A DNA stretch of 64,000 nt from Rheum nobile. Taxonomy: Eukaryota; Streptophyta; Magnoliopsida; Caryophyllales; Polygonaceae. The DNA is taken from positions 3,534,001 to 3,598,000 of the forward strand of contig WOAB01000528.1 in NCBI GenBank assembly GCA_027886185.1, read 5' to 3'. Below the pieces are notes generated by a model, which saw nothing but the letters and a program-made list of their open reading frames with translations, ran no database searches and was not told the origin of the DNA. A program made the translations under genes and the position numbers. This document shows positions 1 to 10,026 of the stretch, one piece after another. The stretch's first letter is position 1. Every line of letters begins with the position of its first letter.

Positions 1-1706
1 AATATATCTTGAAAGTATTACTGCCGATGACCTCAGATATAACATCCCGAAGTCACCCCAGGCTTTTTCAAACGATATAAACCATCAAACCACAGTTATG
101 ATTCCAAAATCATAACTTTTACTTAAACCAAAGTCTCGGAATTTCAACAAAATTCCAAATACATTAAAATACATCATCAGAATTTCATACAGCGGAAGTC
201 TTTAAAACACAGAGTAATCTTAAAACAAGACCTTTTTGACACAGCGGAAGTCTTTGAAATAACAACTGGGTCTTGATCGAAATGATCACCCGCCAAGGAT
301 CCTTAACCTGGATAAAAACTCTTTAAAACACCGTTTGCCTTCATAGTCGTTCTAGCCTCTTTAGACCTGCAACTTACCTGATGTGCCGAAACGAACGGAT
401 GACACCAGCCAACAAAGCAGATAACAAATGCGGTCGGTTAGTCTAAATGAATAGACTATGCAAGGGCACAAAGCAAAGACATTTACATTAATACACACAA
501 ATATTTAAAACAAGTTGGTGTATCGGTTCATAATTGACCTCACCACTTAACGCGAATTCAGATTAGTAAGAGAACTTTACTCTGACCCAAGTCAAGATAA
601 GTTCTCCTAACTGCACTACTCTCCCAAGAGTATACTAAAATATATGCATCACCGCTCTAGACTTAGCCACAACGGCACTTTAACTTAAAATAGGAGAACA
701 CACATTTCTCATTTCCCTAAATGAGAAATCCCGAGCTCACACATTACTTTCCACAACTCCATTACTCATTCTCATCGAATTTGGCCCTTATGCCAAATTC
801 TAACTTAAATCCCTTAAGATTCAGTAACAATCTCAATATCTTATTCCTACGTTCCTCGAAACGTATCCCATGAGATATTACTCTTAATTCCTTATGACAT
901 CATTCTGAAAATGATTCATCTACTCTAAAGCTTATAACACAAGCTCACTTATAAGAGATAACTCTTAATCTCTTAGAACATTAACTCCACACATTTTATA
1001 CTTAATCACTTCATCATCTCACAACCTTATCTCTAAACTACACATCATGTAATAATTCTTACCGAATCCTTATTACCTCAGAATCATAAACATATCCTAT
1101 CCTTTAAACTGTGACCTTTCTATTTAAGTGGTCACCTTATAACACAATCACTTTACAACTTAATCTTTCTCAAGGAGTTGCACTTTAAGCCTTATAGATG
1201 ACATACTCACAAGATGTCCATCCTTAACAGTTCTCAAGAGTCATAACTCTTCATCCTCTGGAAATTTCACTTATCGAGTCCAACGACTCGTACTGTCTTT
1301 AAATGACTTTTTTCTAACTTAAATCCTTATATTCCGCATAAAATCTACTATCCATCAAGGACTTAATCGAATTATTTCTTTATAATACTTCAAACGAATC
1401 TCAAATAGATCTCCCCAAAGGATACCTATGATTTCGTACACTTGGCTTTCCCAAAAGCTTTAACCATTGGTCCTACATGGGTCATACTTTACTTATAATC
1501 CTGACCATCCTAACTCTGGATTCACAGTCTTACTCAAGACCACAATAGGGAAAATGAGTTTCTGAAGAATCATTTCCTTCCTTAATTATTCATTCACAAC
1601 ACTTTACCCACACTAATGCATACAACCTGATTAAGAGCAGATACAAAGCTTTAAACCTTAGGGTGACAATCATGTCAACCCAATTAGTACGACTACCAAT
1701 GCTCAT

Positions 1707-2040
1707 TAATTATGTGCGACAACGGCACTTATCTTATAATACTATAGTACAACCACCAAAGCTTATTAATTATGTGCGACAACTGCACTTATCTTATTAA
1801 TCTTACAAAACCCACATCACGTTATGAGCTTTTACATGTATATATCGCCAACGGAACTTATACATCTAGAGTATGCGCTTCGCTTTGAGTGACGCACATC
1901 TAGTATATCACAGAATTACAGTATCGCATTCGAGCGACTAAAAGTAAAGACGAGCTTTCCTAGCTGCACTAGCGCCTAGCTGCACTACTCGTCCAAGGTA
2001 TATTAATTATGTGCGACACGGCACTTATCTTATGATATTC
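1707..2040. repeat. Short dispersed direct repeats (attatgtgcgac unit)
   Basis: Three diverged copies of a block reading ttaattatgtgcgac followed by ggcacttatcttat start near 1707, 1766 and 2005. The first two are 59 bp apart. They lie directly before the 40-bp array and share its style of decayed tandem repetition. Confidence 0.6.
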
Positions 2041-2100
2041 TCAAACGCGCATCACGTTATAAGCTTTTAATGTGTACACCGTCAATGGTACGATACATCT

Positions 2101-2500
2101 TGATATGCGTTTCGTCGAGAGTGACGCATACCGGAGTTTGGGTATGCGTTTCGCCTTGAGTGACGCACCCCGGAGGATTAGGTATGTGTTTCGCTGTGAG
2201 TGACGCAACCCGGAGTATTAGGTATGCGTTTCGCCTTGAGTGACGCGACCTGGAGGATTAGGTATGCGTTTCGCCCTGAGTGACGCAACCCGGAGTATTA
2301 GGTATGCATTTCGCCTTGAGTGACGCAACCTGGAGGATTAGGTATGTGTTTCGCCTTGAGTGACGCAACCCGGAGTATTAGGTATGCGTTTCGCCTTAAG
2401 TGACGCAACCTGAAGGATTAGGTATGCGTTTCGCCTTGAGTGACGCAACCCGGAGTATTAGGTATGCGTTTCGCCTTGAGTGACGTAACCTGGAGGATTA
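2101..2500. repeat. 40-bp tandem repeat, 10 units
   Basis: Ten consecutive 40-bp units begin at 2101, 2141, 2181 and so on to 2461. Each starts with ggtatgcgtttcgcc or a close variant and contains gagtgacgcaacc. From 2141 on, unit ends alternate between forms of cggagtatta and tggaggatta, so the higher-order period is about 80 bp. A diverged precursor unit is visible near 1873. The array ends at 2501, followed by two copies of a gtctagccacctctctac block. Confidence 0.92.
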
Positions 2501-2731
2501 GGTGGAGTCTAGCCACCTCTCTACTAGGTATTAGGCGGGGTCTAGCCACCTCTCTACCATGTTATAAAGAAACGACTGGACCTTGACGAGTCCAACGTTC
2601 CTAACTACTAGTGCTAACTAAACAGTTCACGCACAACAATATTATAACTACTAGTGCTAACTAAATAGTTCAACACAGTAATAATTCACATCAAAGTCAT
2701 TCCGGCAATCAACTTAAACACATATATAATA

Positions 2732-3037
2732 GGAACGACAAATCCTTACTTGGATTAGAGTTCCTACAAACATTAACTTATTAAGGAACAACAAATCCTT
2801 ACTTGGATTAGAGTTCCTACAAACATTAACTTATTAAGGAACAACAAATCCTTACTTGGATTAGAGTTCCTACAAACATTAACTTATTAAGGAAAAACAA
2901 ATCCTTACTTGGATTAGAGTTCCTACAAACATTAACTTATTAAGGAACAACAAATCCTTACTTGGATTAGAGTTCCTACAAACATTAACTTATTAAGGAA
3001 CAACAAATCCTTACTTGGATTAGAGTTCCTACAAACA
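2732..3037. repeat. 53-bp tandem repeat, about 5.8 units
   Basis: Units start at 2732, 2785, 2838, 2891, 2944 and 2997, exactly 53 bp apart. Each begins ggaacaacaaatccttactt and contains ggattagagttcctac. The copies are almost identical (the first has ggaacgac, the fourth ggaaaaac), so the array expanded recently. No coding potential is seen. Confidence 0.93.
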
Positions 3038-3587
3038 CACACGTGTTTAAGCATTAAGCTAACATTAAATTCACAACAATACCCTTACGGTAATTAACAC
3101 ACAACACTCGTGCTAACTAATCAGTTCAGCACAGTAATAATCCTTATTAAAGCCTTCCATGCAATTATCATACACATATATTTATAATAGCGTGGATCTA
3201 GCAGATACACCACCTATTATAACATCACCCTTTTTAATTATGATATTAATGAATTTAGTTCCCAAACAATAACACCAGTTATTCATCCCAATTTAATTAA
3301 CAATTAAATAATTGATAATTAATGAAACATTAAATGATTTAAGCAAGAGCGAACCGCCACTTGCCTGAGTCCGCAGAGTTTGAATGAAGTCTAACGACGG
3401 GATCCTGGGCTCGACACAGGGACAGATCTGGAGCACAGATTCCTTCGGATCGACCCACAAAGAAACCCTAAGTTAGATTCGACAAACAACAATACAGATC
3501 TAAGAAAGAACGAAAGGAATCGAAGGAAACGAGACCCGAACGAAGGCCTCGGAAGTCAAGACAACAATCGGCCAATAACCACTCACG

Positions 3588-3818
3588 CCGGCGGGCGCTG
3601 TAACAATCACGGCAGGCGCCGCCCCACTTGCGGCGGGCGCCGCTCCTTGGCCCTTCTTCACGGCGGCTGGCCACAACATCACGGCGGGCGCCGGGATCTT
3701 CACGGTGGGCGCCGTCTCATGCCGGCGGTCGCCGTGTTCCTCACGGCGGGCGCCGTCTCATACCGGCGGTCACCGCCTTCGAGCCGGCGGTCGCCGTGAT
3801 CCTCGCGGTGGTCGCCGT
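3588..3818. repeat. GC-rich palindrome array A (11 motifs, about 21-bp phase)
   Basis: Fourteen-base motifs of the form arm-GG/GT-arm start at 3588, 3609, 3630, 3660, 3681, 3702, 3722, 3743, 3763, 3784 and 3805. Apart from one 30-bp gap, spacing is 20 or 21 bp. Best copies are GCGGCGGGCGCCGC (3630) and ACGGCGGGCGCCGT (3743), both perfect 6-bp inverted repeats with a 2-base centre. Centres GG and GT are mixed. The sequence between motifs is unrelated from gap to gap, so this is not a plain tandem duplication. Confidence 0.85.
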
Positions 3819-4049
3819 CACGAACGAAAATAGAAATACGAGAGGAGAAAACTCACCCTCGACGATCGATTTGGCTCGTCTTTCGCCTTGCTTGGTTTCT
3901 AGGCTTCTAAGGGCCTCCCAAGCTTCCCCTTGGCCACCGAGAACGACACCGAACGCGCTCCGACGATCGACTTCGAGCTCTCCGAGAGGGAGCGTTTCCT
4001 TGAGAGCGTGTTTGAGCAAGACGATCAACACACAAAAAAACAATACGGG

Positions 4050-4926
4050 GAAAATGCATAAAACCACCCATTATTTATACTTGTTTGCAATAAATCACCC
4101 CTTATAAAAAAAAGTTTGCATAAAATCACCCCTTTATTCATTATTTGTTGCAAACAACCACTCCAACCCTTATGTTTGTTAGATAATTCAATTTAGCTAT
4201 AATTCTAGTTCATAGTTTATAGTTTATATACTAGAAAAATCATGCACATAATGTGTAAAAAATATGCACATTTAGGGAAAAATTATACATTTTAAAAAAT
4301 GCATCTATTTTTGTCTAGATGCAAATGAGTTTATGTAGTGTAATTTTTTTTGCATGTGCATATATTTTATACCGATGTTATGTTAGCATTTCATACGAGA
4401 GTGATCGTTCTCACGAGTTTCATTCCCTAAGTTTGATTATATTAATATTTTCTACTCAAAAAGTAAATATAATTTAATTAAAATTTTATTAGTATTATTA
4501 TTTTTAAGCCATCAAAAGCATTAAGAAAACAAATAGCAAAAGAAAAAAAAATTATATCGATCCATAATCGAGTCTGGATTAGTTTGGACCAATCGGAATT
4601 GGAACGAATTGAGCTATTTTGGTACGGTCTTCAATCTTGGTTTTGAAAAGATTTTGGATCGGTTATGGTTTGAACCAATGACATCTCTAAATTTGGGGTG
4701 TTTTGTCTTGTTCGGGTGATAGTACTCGAAAAGCTAAAAAAAAGTGTTAAGAAAAAGATAAGTGTATTTTGGTATTTTAGTATATTTAATATGATTATCT
4801 TACAAAATATTAATTTGGATGGTTGTTTGCAACAAAATATGAATAAGGGGTGATTTTATGCAAACCTTTTTATAAGGGGTGATTTTGTTCAAACAAATGA
4901 CAATAATGGATGGTTTTATGTCTTTT
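4050..4926. mobile_element. TIR element of about 0.88 kb, non-autonomous
   Basis: About 110 bp at each end are inverted copies of each other. The left end (4050-4165) contains cataaaaccacccatt, aatcaccccttataaaa and gttgcaaacaacca. The right end (4815-4926) contains the complements of all three in reverse order. The inner part is AT-rich and has no coding frame. This is the structure of a non-autonomous DNA transposon with long TIRs; the superfamily is not clear because no clean TSD was found. The left TIR also holds a minus-strand TATA-like tataaata near 4070-4080. Confidence 0.7.
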
Positions 4927-5023
4927 CTCAAACAATCCTCCTAAAATTACTGGGTTAATCAAGTTGGTTTGCGCTATTTTTAAGTCTGATTAAAGTAGGG
5001 GGTTTCTTTATGCACATTCATGT

Positions 5024-5242
5024 TTACTCTACGCACCTCCCATGGACAAACGAAACCTTAATGATATTAGATATTTGCTCAATCTGTTCCCCGCGACCAG
5101 TAGCAGCTTCCCGACGGTTGAGCAAGAGTTGGTAGGCAGTATTGACAGAAAACTCCCCATTAGTAGAATAAAACCAAACCAACCGATCTGACACAGTCGC
5201 GTCAATCCGGGTCGGCGACACTAGACCGGTTAAGATTGGCAC
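5024..5242 (-). pseudogene. LINE (non-LTR retrotransposon) C-terminal remnant
   Basis: A 72-codon minus-strand frame contains DRLVWFYSTNGEFSVNTAY. This matches the linker before the zf-RVT zinc-binding domain of plant LINE reverse transcriptases, whose usual pattern is D-x-x-x-W-x-x-x-x-x-G-x-F-S-V-x-x-A-Y. Only this short piece remains; the RT palm upstream and the RNase H or zinc finger downstream are not recognisable nearby. It is a dead fragment. Confidence 0.6.
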
Positions 5243-5487
5243 TATCTAGAACTAATTATAATTAGGCCATTCTGTGAAGAACGATAACAACAAATCCTAA
5301 AAGGGTAAAGTTTTTGGGTATATGTGAATATGAATTAATTAGACCATTTTGAGATGAAATTACTCGATCTTCTAGGATCTCAGAGCCTTTGAAATTGCTC
5401 CGCCATTTTCCCCCTTTATAAACTCACTTAAATCAACACAAATCGAGCGAAAACGAAGATGAAATTAGCAGATCTAGAAGTTGGAAA

Positions 5488-5816
5488 ATGGCGGATCTGA
5501 ACCACCACTCTCACTTGCCGTCGTCGCGAGTCAAGAAGGAGAGGTCGCTCCTCCATCACCACAAGTAGACGCACTTCACCGTCGGCGAGGTCGTCCGCGA
5601 CATCCTAATTGGCGATTAAACGGCCTCATCGTCCCTTTCGCCCTTGCCGCTGGCCTCTCCGGCGCCAACACCTCTTCCTCCATCATCCTCACCGCCGACA
5701 TCGCCGAAGTCGCCACCGGTGTCACACCACACCATTCCCAGTCTGGAGAAGAGATGAACGTGATGATACTGAGGTTGGAGTTGGTGGGACCATTGATATT
5801 AATTTGGTCCAATTAG
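5488..5816 (+). pseudogene. Vacuolar iron transporter (VIT/CCC1 family) N-terminal pseudogene
   Basis: From the ATG at 5488 the frame gives a His-rich start (MADLNHHSH), then a TAG at the AAG-TAG-ACG site, then HFTVGEVVRDILIG, then a frame change. The next frame gives LIVPFALAAGLSGANTSSS followed by IILTADIAEVATGV. These are the hallmark first and second membrane segments of plant VIT1/CCC1 proteins, which move Fe2+/Mn2+ into the vacuole. The copy has a premature stop, a deletion that removes several residues after the first segment and shifts the frame, and loses homology near 5730, so the cytoplasmic metal-binding domain and helices 3-5 are absent. No introns interrupt the preserved part, but VIT genes have few introns, so retroposition cannot be decided. 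Confidence 0.75.
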
Positions 5817-6031
5817 ATGAGTGGTAAATTTTTTCTGTAATATAATTTTGTAATAGAGGATTTGTACTGAATATGCTAGATATGTACCGCTAATCATTAT
5901 CCAAATATTTAAAATTAATAATTTATTTAAAAGGGTAATAAAGTCAATACTGAATAAAAGGAGGTGCACAAAGTAGATATTGGGGTGCGCCCAGATCCGC
6001 CTTTAAAATACTCACAGGTGGTGGTGCATTG

Positions 6032-6331
6032 TAAGGATGGGCATCCGGATCGGACACGTACGGTCCGTTCGGACCGTAAAAATTTTAAAGTATGTTCCAT
6101 GGACTGGATCGGACCGATACGATCCGGTACTTTGCGGTCCAGTCCACGGTCCGGATCGGGAAGACCGGATTTCATAATTTTTTACATTTAAATTGTTTGA
6201 TTACGGTCCGAACCGTAAAAATTACGCTCAAATAATAATGAATTTTTTTAAAATTTTTACGTCCGGGAGACCGAAAATGTCAAATTCTCAAACCGTAAAC
6301 AGTACCATGAGTCTACTTTTACCCATCCTTA
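6032..6331 (+). mobile_element. hAT-type MITE, ggtccggaccgg family (copy 1)
   Basis: The element begins taaggatgggcatccgg and ends with the inverse cccatcctta. It is 300 bp long, with internal cggtccg/cggaccg blocks and tttttacg tracts. It belongs to the same family as 37224-37525, which lies in the opposite orientation and is 302 bp. No intact 8-bp TSD is visible here (gtgcattg against ctaagaat), so one flank has probably changed. It carries no coding sequence. Confidence 0.7.
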
Positions 6332-6592
6332 CTAAGAATATGTTAAATCTATCTTCTCTTAACCAGAGTGTTTCGCCGAATTTAGCCCATCACCCAACCA
6401 AACTTCCATTCCCTCATACAAGAACAACAAGTAAAGTATTAGATTCAAAATTTTCTCCATCATCCCCTTGTATTAACACGGAATTAATTAATATTATGAG
6501 TATCACCAATTTAACATAAGCTATAATTAATCATACAAGAAATCAATTAATGCGATTGAATACGAATACAAACTCTGAAAACGCAATATCTT

Positions 6593-6832
6593 TTAATTCC
6601 ATTGGTTAATTGATACCAATTTAAGCGATGAGTTGTAAGAAGAGAGCCAAAGAATGAGAGCGCAAAGCAAGAGCACAAGAGGGATGAGGTGAACCGCCTT
6701 CTCCCCAACCGTCTTCTGATGCTTCTTTTCGGCTTCATCCGCCGCCTCCGCTGGCAGCGCGTCCGCATCACCTTCCAGATTCACCAAGAACTCCTCCGAC
6801 GCTGGAGACGCCACGCTGGAGGATCGGTGCAT
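6593..6832 (-). CDS. Small plant single-pass membrane protein, function unknown
   Basis: The 79-residue frame starts MHRSSSVASPASEEFLVNL and ends with a hydrophobic stretch HLIPLVLLLCALILWLSS at about residues 48-65. A short Ser-rich start, an acidic/basic middle (residues 20-45) and one membrane span preceded by AVHLIPLVLLLCALILW is a pattern I know from small conserved plant proteins annotated only as transmembrane protein. With 14 residues after the span and no signal peptide, a tail-anchored or N-in topology is plausible. The ATG at 6832 is supported by the conserved MHRS start; TAA lies at 6593. GC content and codon use are typical of a host gene. Function is not known to me. Confidence 0.6.
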   Translation of the reverse strand: MHRSSSVASPASEEFLVNLEGDADALPAEAADEAEKKHQKTVGEKAVHLIPLVLLLCALILWLSSYNSSLKLVSINQWN

Positions 6833-7050
6833 CTTTTTCCCTTTTATTTGAAGTCGACGACGATCGATCGAGAAGATTGAGGATGTTTGAGATTGATCGA
6901 TCTTTGGGCGATGAAATTGTTTCGTGATCGGGTTTGAGATATGGGTGAGACTGAGAATGCTTGATTGATATTCTAATCAAGGTTTGTTTGACTTTCATAC
7001 ATAACAATAATTATAACATCTACTCGGTATTTATAAAGGGAGCAATAATA

Positions 7051-7334
7051 AATTACACAAAATTACCCCTATTTTGTACAAAATTACCCTTTATACAAGA
7101 AAAAAATATAGTCTTATCGTTTAGTATCAGTATTTTGTTAGAGATTTCACACGTCTGTTGAGTAAGAATAAACTATACAAAAGTACCCCTGCCTCTTTAT
7201 TGACCTTTTCATGAAGAAATGTGTATGGTCGTATGGGTTATAGAATTTAAGAAATATGAATAATAGGCGATTAAATACAACTCTCTGAATTAAGGGTGAT
7301 TTGTGTAAAATGATAGGGTGGTTTTGTGTAAATT
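7051..7334. mobile_element. MITE-like TIR element, 284 bp
   Basis: The left end reads aattacacaaaattacccct and the right end is the near-complement, finishing ggttttgtgtaaatt. Inner blocks caaaattaccctttat and aagggtgatttgtgtaaa also pair. The interior is AT-rich and non-coding. The ends resemble the 4050-4926 element in style (repeated cacccctt/aaggggtg blocks near both ends), so both may belong to one superfamily; no TSD longer than a few bases is certain. Confidence 0.55.
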
Positions 7335-7946
7335 AACCGAATAGCTGAAGTGTTTTTATCATGACTCATTCATGGGGTATGGGAGGACGCCCAAACCAAA
7401 CCATGAAGCACGATCTAGAGTAAAATGTATAAAAGAGGAATAATTGCATGTGATAGTGGCGTATGAAACAAGGTATTGAAGGTCAGAGCTTTGACATTTT
7501 AATTCCCTCAAAAGATGCAATTCGAGTACGTACCAATCCCCAATTTGCCCCAACCCTAGCAAAATTGCCGTGAATATAGACTCGAAAAAGAATAAACTTA
7601 AGGTGAAGGAAGGCATGATACAGTTGGGCAACTTGATGTGTTGATTGAGTCGTAGCCTGTAATTCGGGGTATTTGAGTATGCATTTTTGTTGGTTTAAAT
7701 ATGCCTTTTCATTTAATTTCATTTGGTTACCTTCAATCAAAAATTATTTTCATAAGAATAACCAAATCCTAACAACTAAAAAGAGGGAACTCTTGTTTTA
7801 GCTTATGTGTTGCTTCAGTGAACTGTCACCATAGGCTATAGTTGTATGTGGCATTTGTGTATTGGGCTACGTAATTTCTTCATTTTTCTTTTTTCAAGAT
7901 TAAAGTTTTGTTCTTTGTAAATACACTTGAAGTTTCGTAGCATTTA
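7335..7946. other. No recognisable gene
   Basis: Two overlapping minus-strand frames (7359-7631 and 7483-7740) are open, but neither shows a domain or a composition I recognise. No repeat structure was seen. Probably intergenic. Confidence 0.5.
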
Positions 7947-8197
7947 CTACATTGCCATTATCTTCTCTGTCCGTATTCTCCAACCGATCCTCCCCATCTT
8001 CTGCCTTCTATCAGTGTCGTCGTCCAAATCTCCACTCTTGCCCTCCTCCGCACCCTCCTCATCGTCATCGGCGCCATCGTTCTCCTCGGAATCCCTCTTC
8101 ATCTCGGGGGCACCGTCCCTCTCGTCGAATCCGTTCTCAGCCCTGGAAGTCTGCGCGGACTGCTCGAGCAACTGCAGAGGGATCGAGGAGAAATGGG

Positions 8198-8641
8198 ATG
8201 AATTTTCGCGCAATCGGGAATCGATCTGGAAGAAGATCATCTCGTCGTTCATCATCTGCGGGGCCCGATTCAAGTTTCGCAATGTCACCGTTGGCGGCGT
8301 TGAAGAGTGCGACGACCGAGAGAGAAACCCTAGCGAGAGATTCGATTGAGAGTGCGTCAAATCCATTAACAAAGAAACGAAGAAGAACAACAACAACAAA
8401 AACAACAATTACAGAAGGAACTATCGGCTCCGACGAGTTTAGGGCGTTTGCGGTGGAGCTGTTCACGGACGCTGTGGTGGACGGCGCCAGGAAGGCGCTG
8501 GCGGTTCGCGTCCCGATCGGAGCCACAGGAATCGCTGGGCTTGACCTGGCCACTAGGTCTGGGAAGGATTTCATCAGCGTCGCAATTCGTGTATACGATC
8601 TCGGAGTTGCTACATCTGTTTATCTCAACCTGTTAGCCTGA
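8198..8641 (+). CDS. Doubtful host gene with Gly/Ala-rich C-terminal part
   Basis: An open frame runs through 7952-8641; the ATG at 8198 is one of several possible starts and gives 147 residues. The first half is Ser/Arg/Thr-rich. The last 70 residues (from FRAFAVELFTDAVVDGARK to GVATSVYLNLLA) are rich in small and hydrophobic residues and look like real protein, perhaps membrane-associated. I do not recognise the family. An acidic minus-strand frame (7947-8408, containing NDEMIFFQIDSRLREN) overlaps the upstream part and is an equally possible gene or a shadow. The stop lies 50 bp before the insertion point of the 8691 Sirevirus, so any original 3' part would be separated. Confidence 0.3.
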   Translation: MNFRAIGNRSGRRSSRRSSSAGPDSSFAMSPLAALKSATTERETLARDSIESASNPLTKKRRRTTTTKTTITEGTIGSDEFRAFAVELFTDAVVDGARKALAVRVPIGATGIAGLDLATRSGKDFISVAIRVYDLGVATSVYLNLLA

Positions 8642-8690
8642 ATCCTGAACTTTATATGCATATAATTTTTAGGTATTCAGCTTTCCACTA

Positions 8691-9605
8691 TGTTGGATCG
8701 TTAGAGTTACGTCTGAGGGAACAAAAGATTTGTTCCCACAGAAGTTGCAGCGGATTTAATATAGCAAGAAAGATAACGAACGAACTCACGATGTATAGTG
8801 GAAACCCTGATTAGCAAAACTAGCTTCTCAAGGAAAAACCACTACCTTCAAGCTTTCGCTTGAGAGGATTTTGAAGCGTGTACTTGTCTTATTGATTTCT
8901 TGTTCGATTACACTTGTATCCTGGACTTCGACATCTAAACAACCAGCTAGACTCGAAGACTCTTCTACAACGATGAATCGAACTCAACCCTCAAAGACTT
9001 ACACACACCTCACTTCTTTTCTTTCTCTTTTTCGTTCTCTCTTTTTTTCGTCGTTCAAAGCCGTACTTAAGAAACGAATCCTCACTTCACTTAAATACAA
9101 CTCGGCTAAACCCTAATCATAACAAGATAGGATATTCTAAAATCGGATTACAAAAGATATGATTTTGTTGGAAGAATAATATCCCAACCGATTATATTAA
9201 TTAAGGAAGGAGTTCCTTAATTAATCCAATCGGAAGGATATTCTTCTTCTCTCTCCAATTGCCTTATCTTAGGAAAGATTCCTAAGATAACACAATCGGG
9301 TTTTCTCTCTCCATATCTTCGCGCAATCCGGCTTGATCCTTGGAGCCGAAGTCTTCATCCTTTACCACGTGTGCTTCTTGATTTGTCTCCTTAATTCAAC
9401 ACGCTGGATTTTTTCTTTCCTTTTGCAGCCTTGATTTGGTCCGTCACTTCAGTTCCTTGAGAGGTAACAAAGCACTTGACAGGACTTTGTTCCCTCTGAG
9501 ATCATTTGCTGCAAAGCTCCCTGGGATAACTTTCATTGTCCCTGAAACACTTGGTACACATATTAGTTGAGTGTTTGTTACCATCAAAACCTAAGGAATT
9601 CAACA
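8691..9605 (-). repeat. 3' LTR of Sirevirus 1
   Basis: 915 bp, same length as the 14839-15753 copy. It begins tgttggatc and ends ggaattcaaca in plus-strand reading. A short frame inside each LTR (8871-9116 and 15019-15264) is shared only because the LTRs are copies; it is not called as a gene. Confidence 0.92.
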
Positions 9606-9800
9606 AATTCCCCCTTTTTGATGGTGACAAACACCCTTAACAAGAAAGCATATACCAACTAGAAAAAGACAAATATGACATGAAAGTTTCTCACTAAGAC
9701 ACAGTTAGTTTCCCCTTAGTTTAGCAATACGTTTTACCTGTTTTGTTCCCCCTCAACCAATGCTACCTGTCATATTCCCCCTTTTGGCATCATCAAAACA
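9606..9800 (-). other. Polypurine tract cluster of Sirevirus 1
   Basis: In minus-strand reading the tract aaaaagggggaatt directly abuts the 3' LTR. Further C-runs (G-runs on the minus strand) lie at about 9703, 9747 and 9777, the last within a gatgatgccaaaaggggg type context. Multiplied PPTs near the 3' LTR are a known Sirevirus feature. Confidence 0.7.
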
Positions 9801-10026
9801 TCAGTAAAGAATTAGAGAGGAAAAGTCAAGGCCAGATAAACACAAACACCCCTTGTCATTAATTAAAAAAGAACTTAAAAACATGCAAACACCGCCAAGA
9901 CAGACAAAACATCAAAACATAGTCAAAATGCCACACCGGGCACACAAACCAGATAACAAGAAAAACAACTAAGAGGGAGTAGATGGGCAAGGGAACAAAA
10001 GAGGGGTAAGGATAGCAGGTAAGCGA

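Larger units (their letters stand above)
1..4049. other. Repetitive region, probable LTR/UTR of an unidentified retroelement
   Basis: No host-like reading frame is visible in this stretch. It is built of short direct repeats: a 15-base unit containing cagcggaagtc near 190 and 242, a gtgcgacaacggcactt unit near 1711, 1769 and 2010, the 40-bp and 53-bp arrays listed separately, and a GC-rich palindrome array. Tandem arrays plus a GC-rich block beside an AT-rich leader are usual for long LTRs of plant Gypsy elements, so an LTR or untranslated part is the best guess. The left end lies outside the window. Neither PBS, PPT nor TSD could be placed, so orientation and family stay open. The open frames at 3628-4107 and 3741-4067 come from the GC-rich repeats and are not called. 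Confidence 0.35.

Noticed and set aside
2101..3037. Possible CRISPR-like repeats
   Set aside because: Plain head-to-tail tandem repeats without unique spacers, in a plant nuclear context.
3588..3818. GC array as CpG-island promoter of a host gene
   Set aside because: No gene starts nearby on either strand, and the same motif recurs in LTRs and in a gag frame.
3628..4107. Open frame of 159 codons on the plus strand (and 108 on the minus)
   Set aside because: It runs through the GC palindrome array and its flank; Arg/Pro/Ala bias follows from the repeats, and no domain is visible.
8871..9116. 81-codon frame present twice (also 15019-15264)
   Set aside because: The two copies are the two LTRs of one retrotransposon; a frame inside an LTR with no domain.
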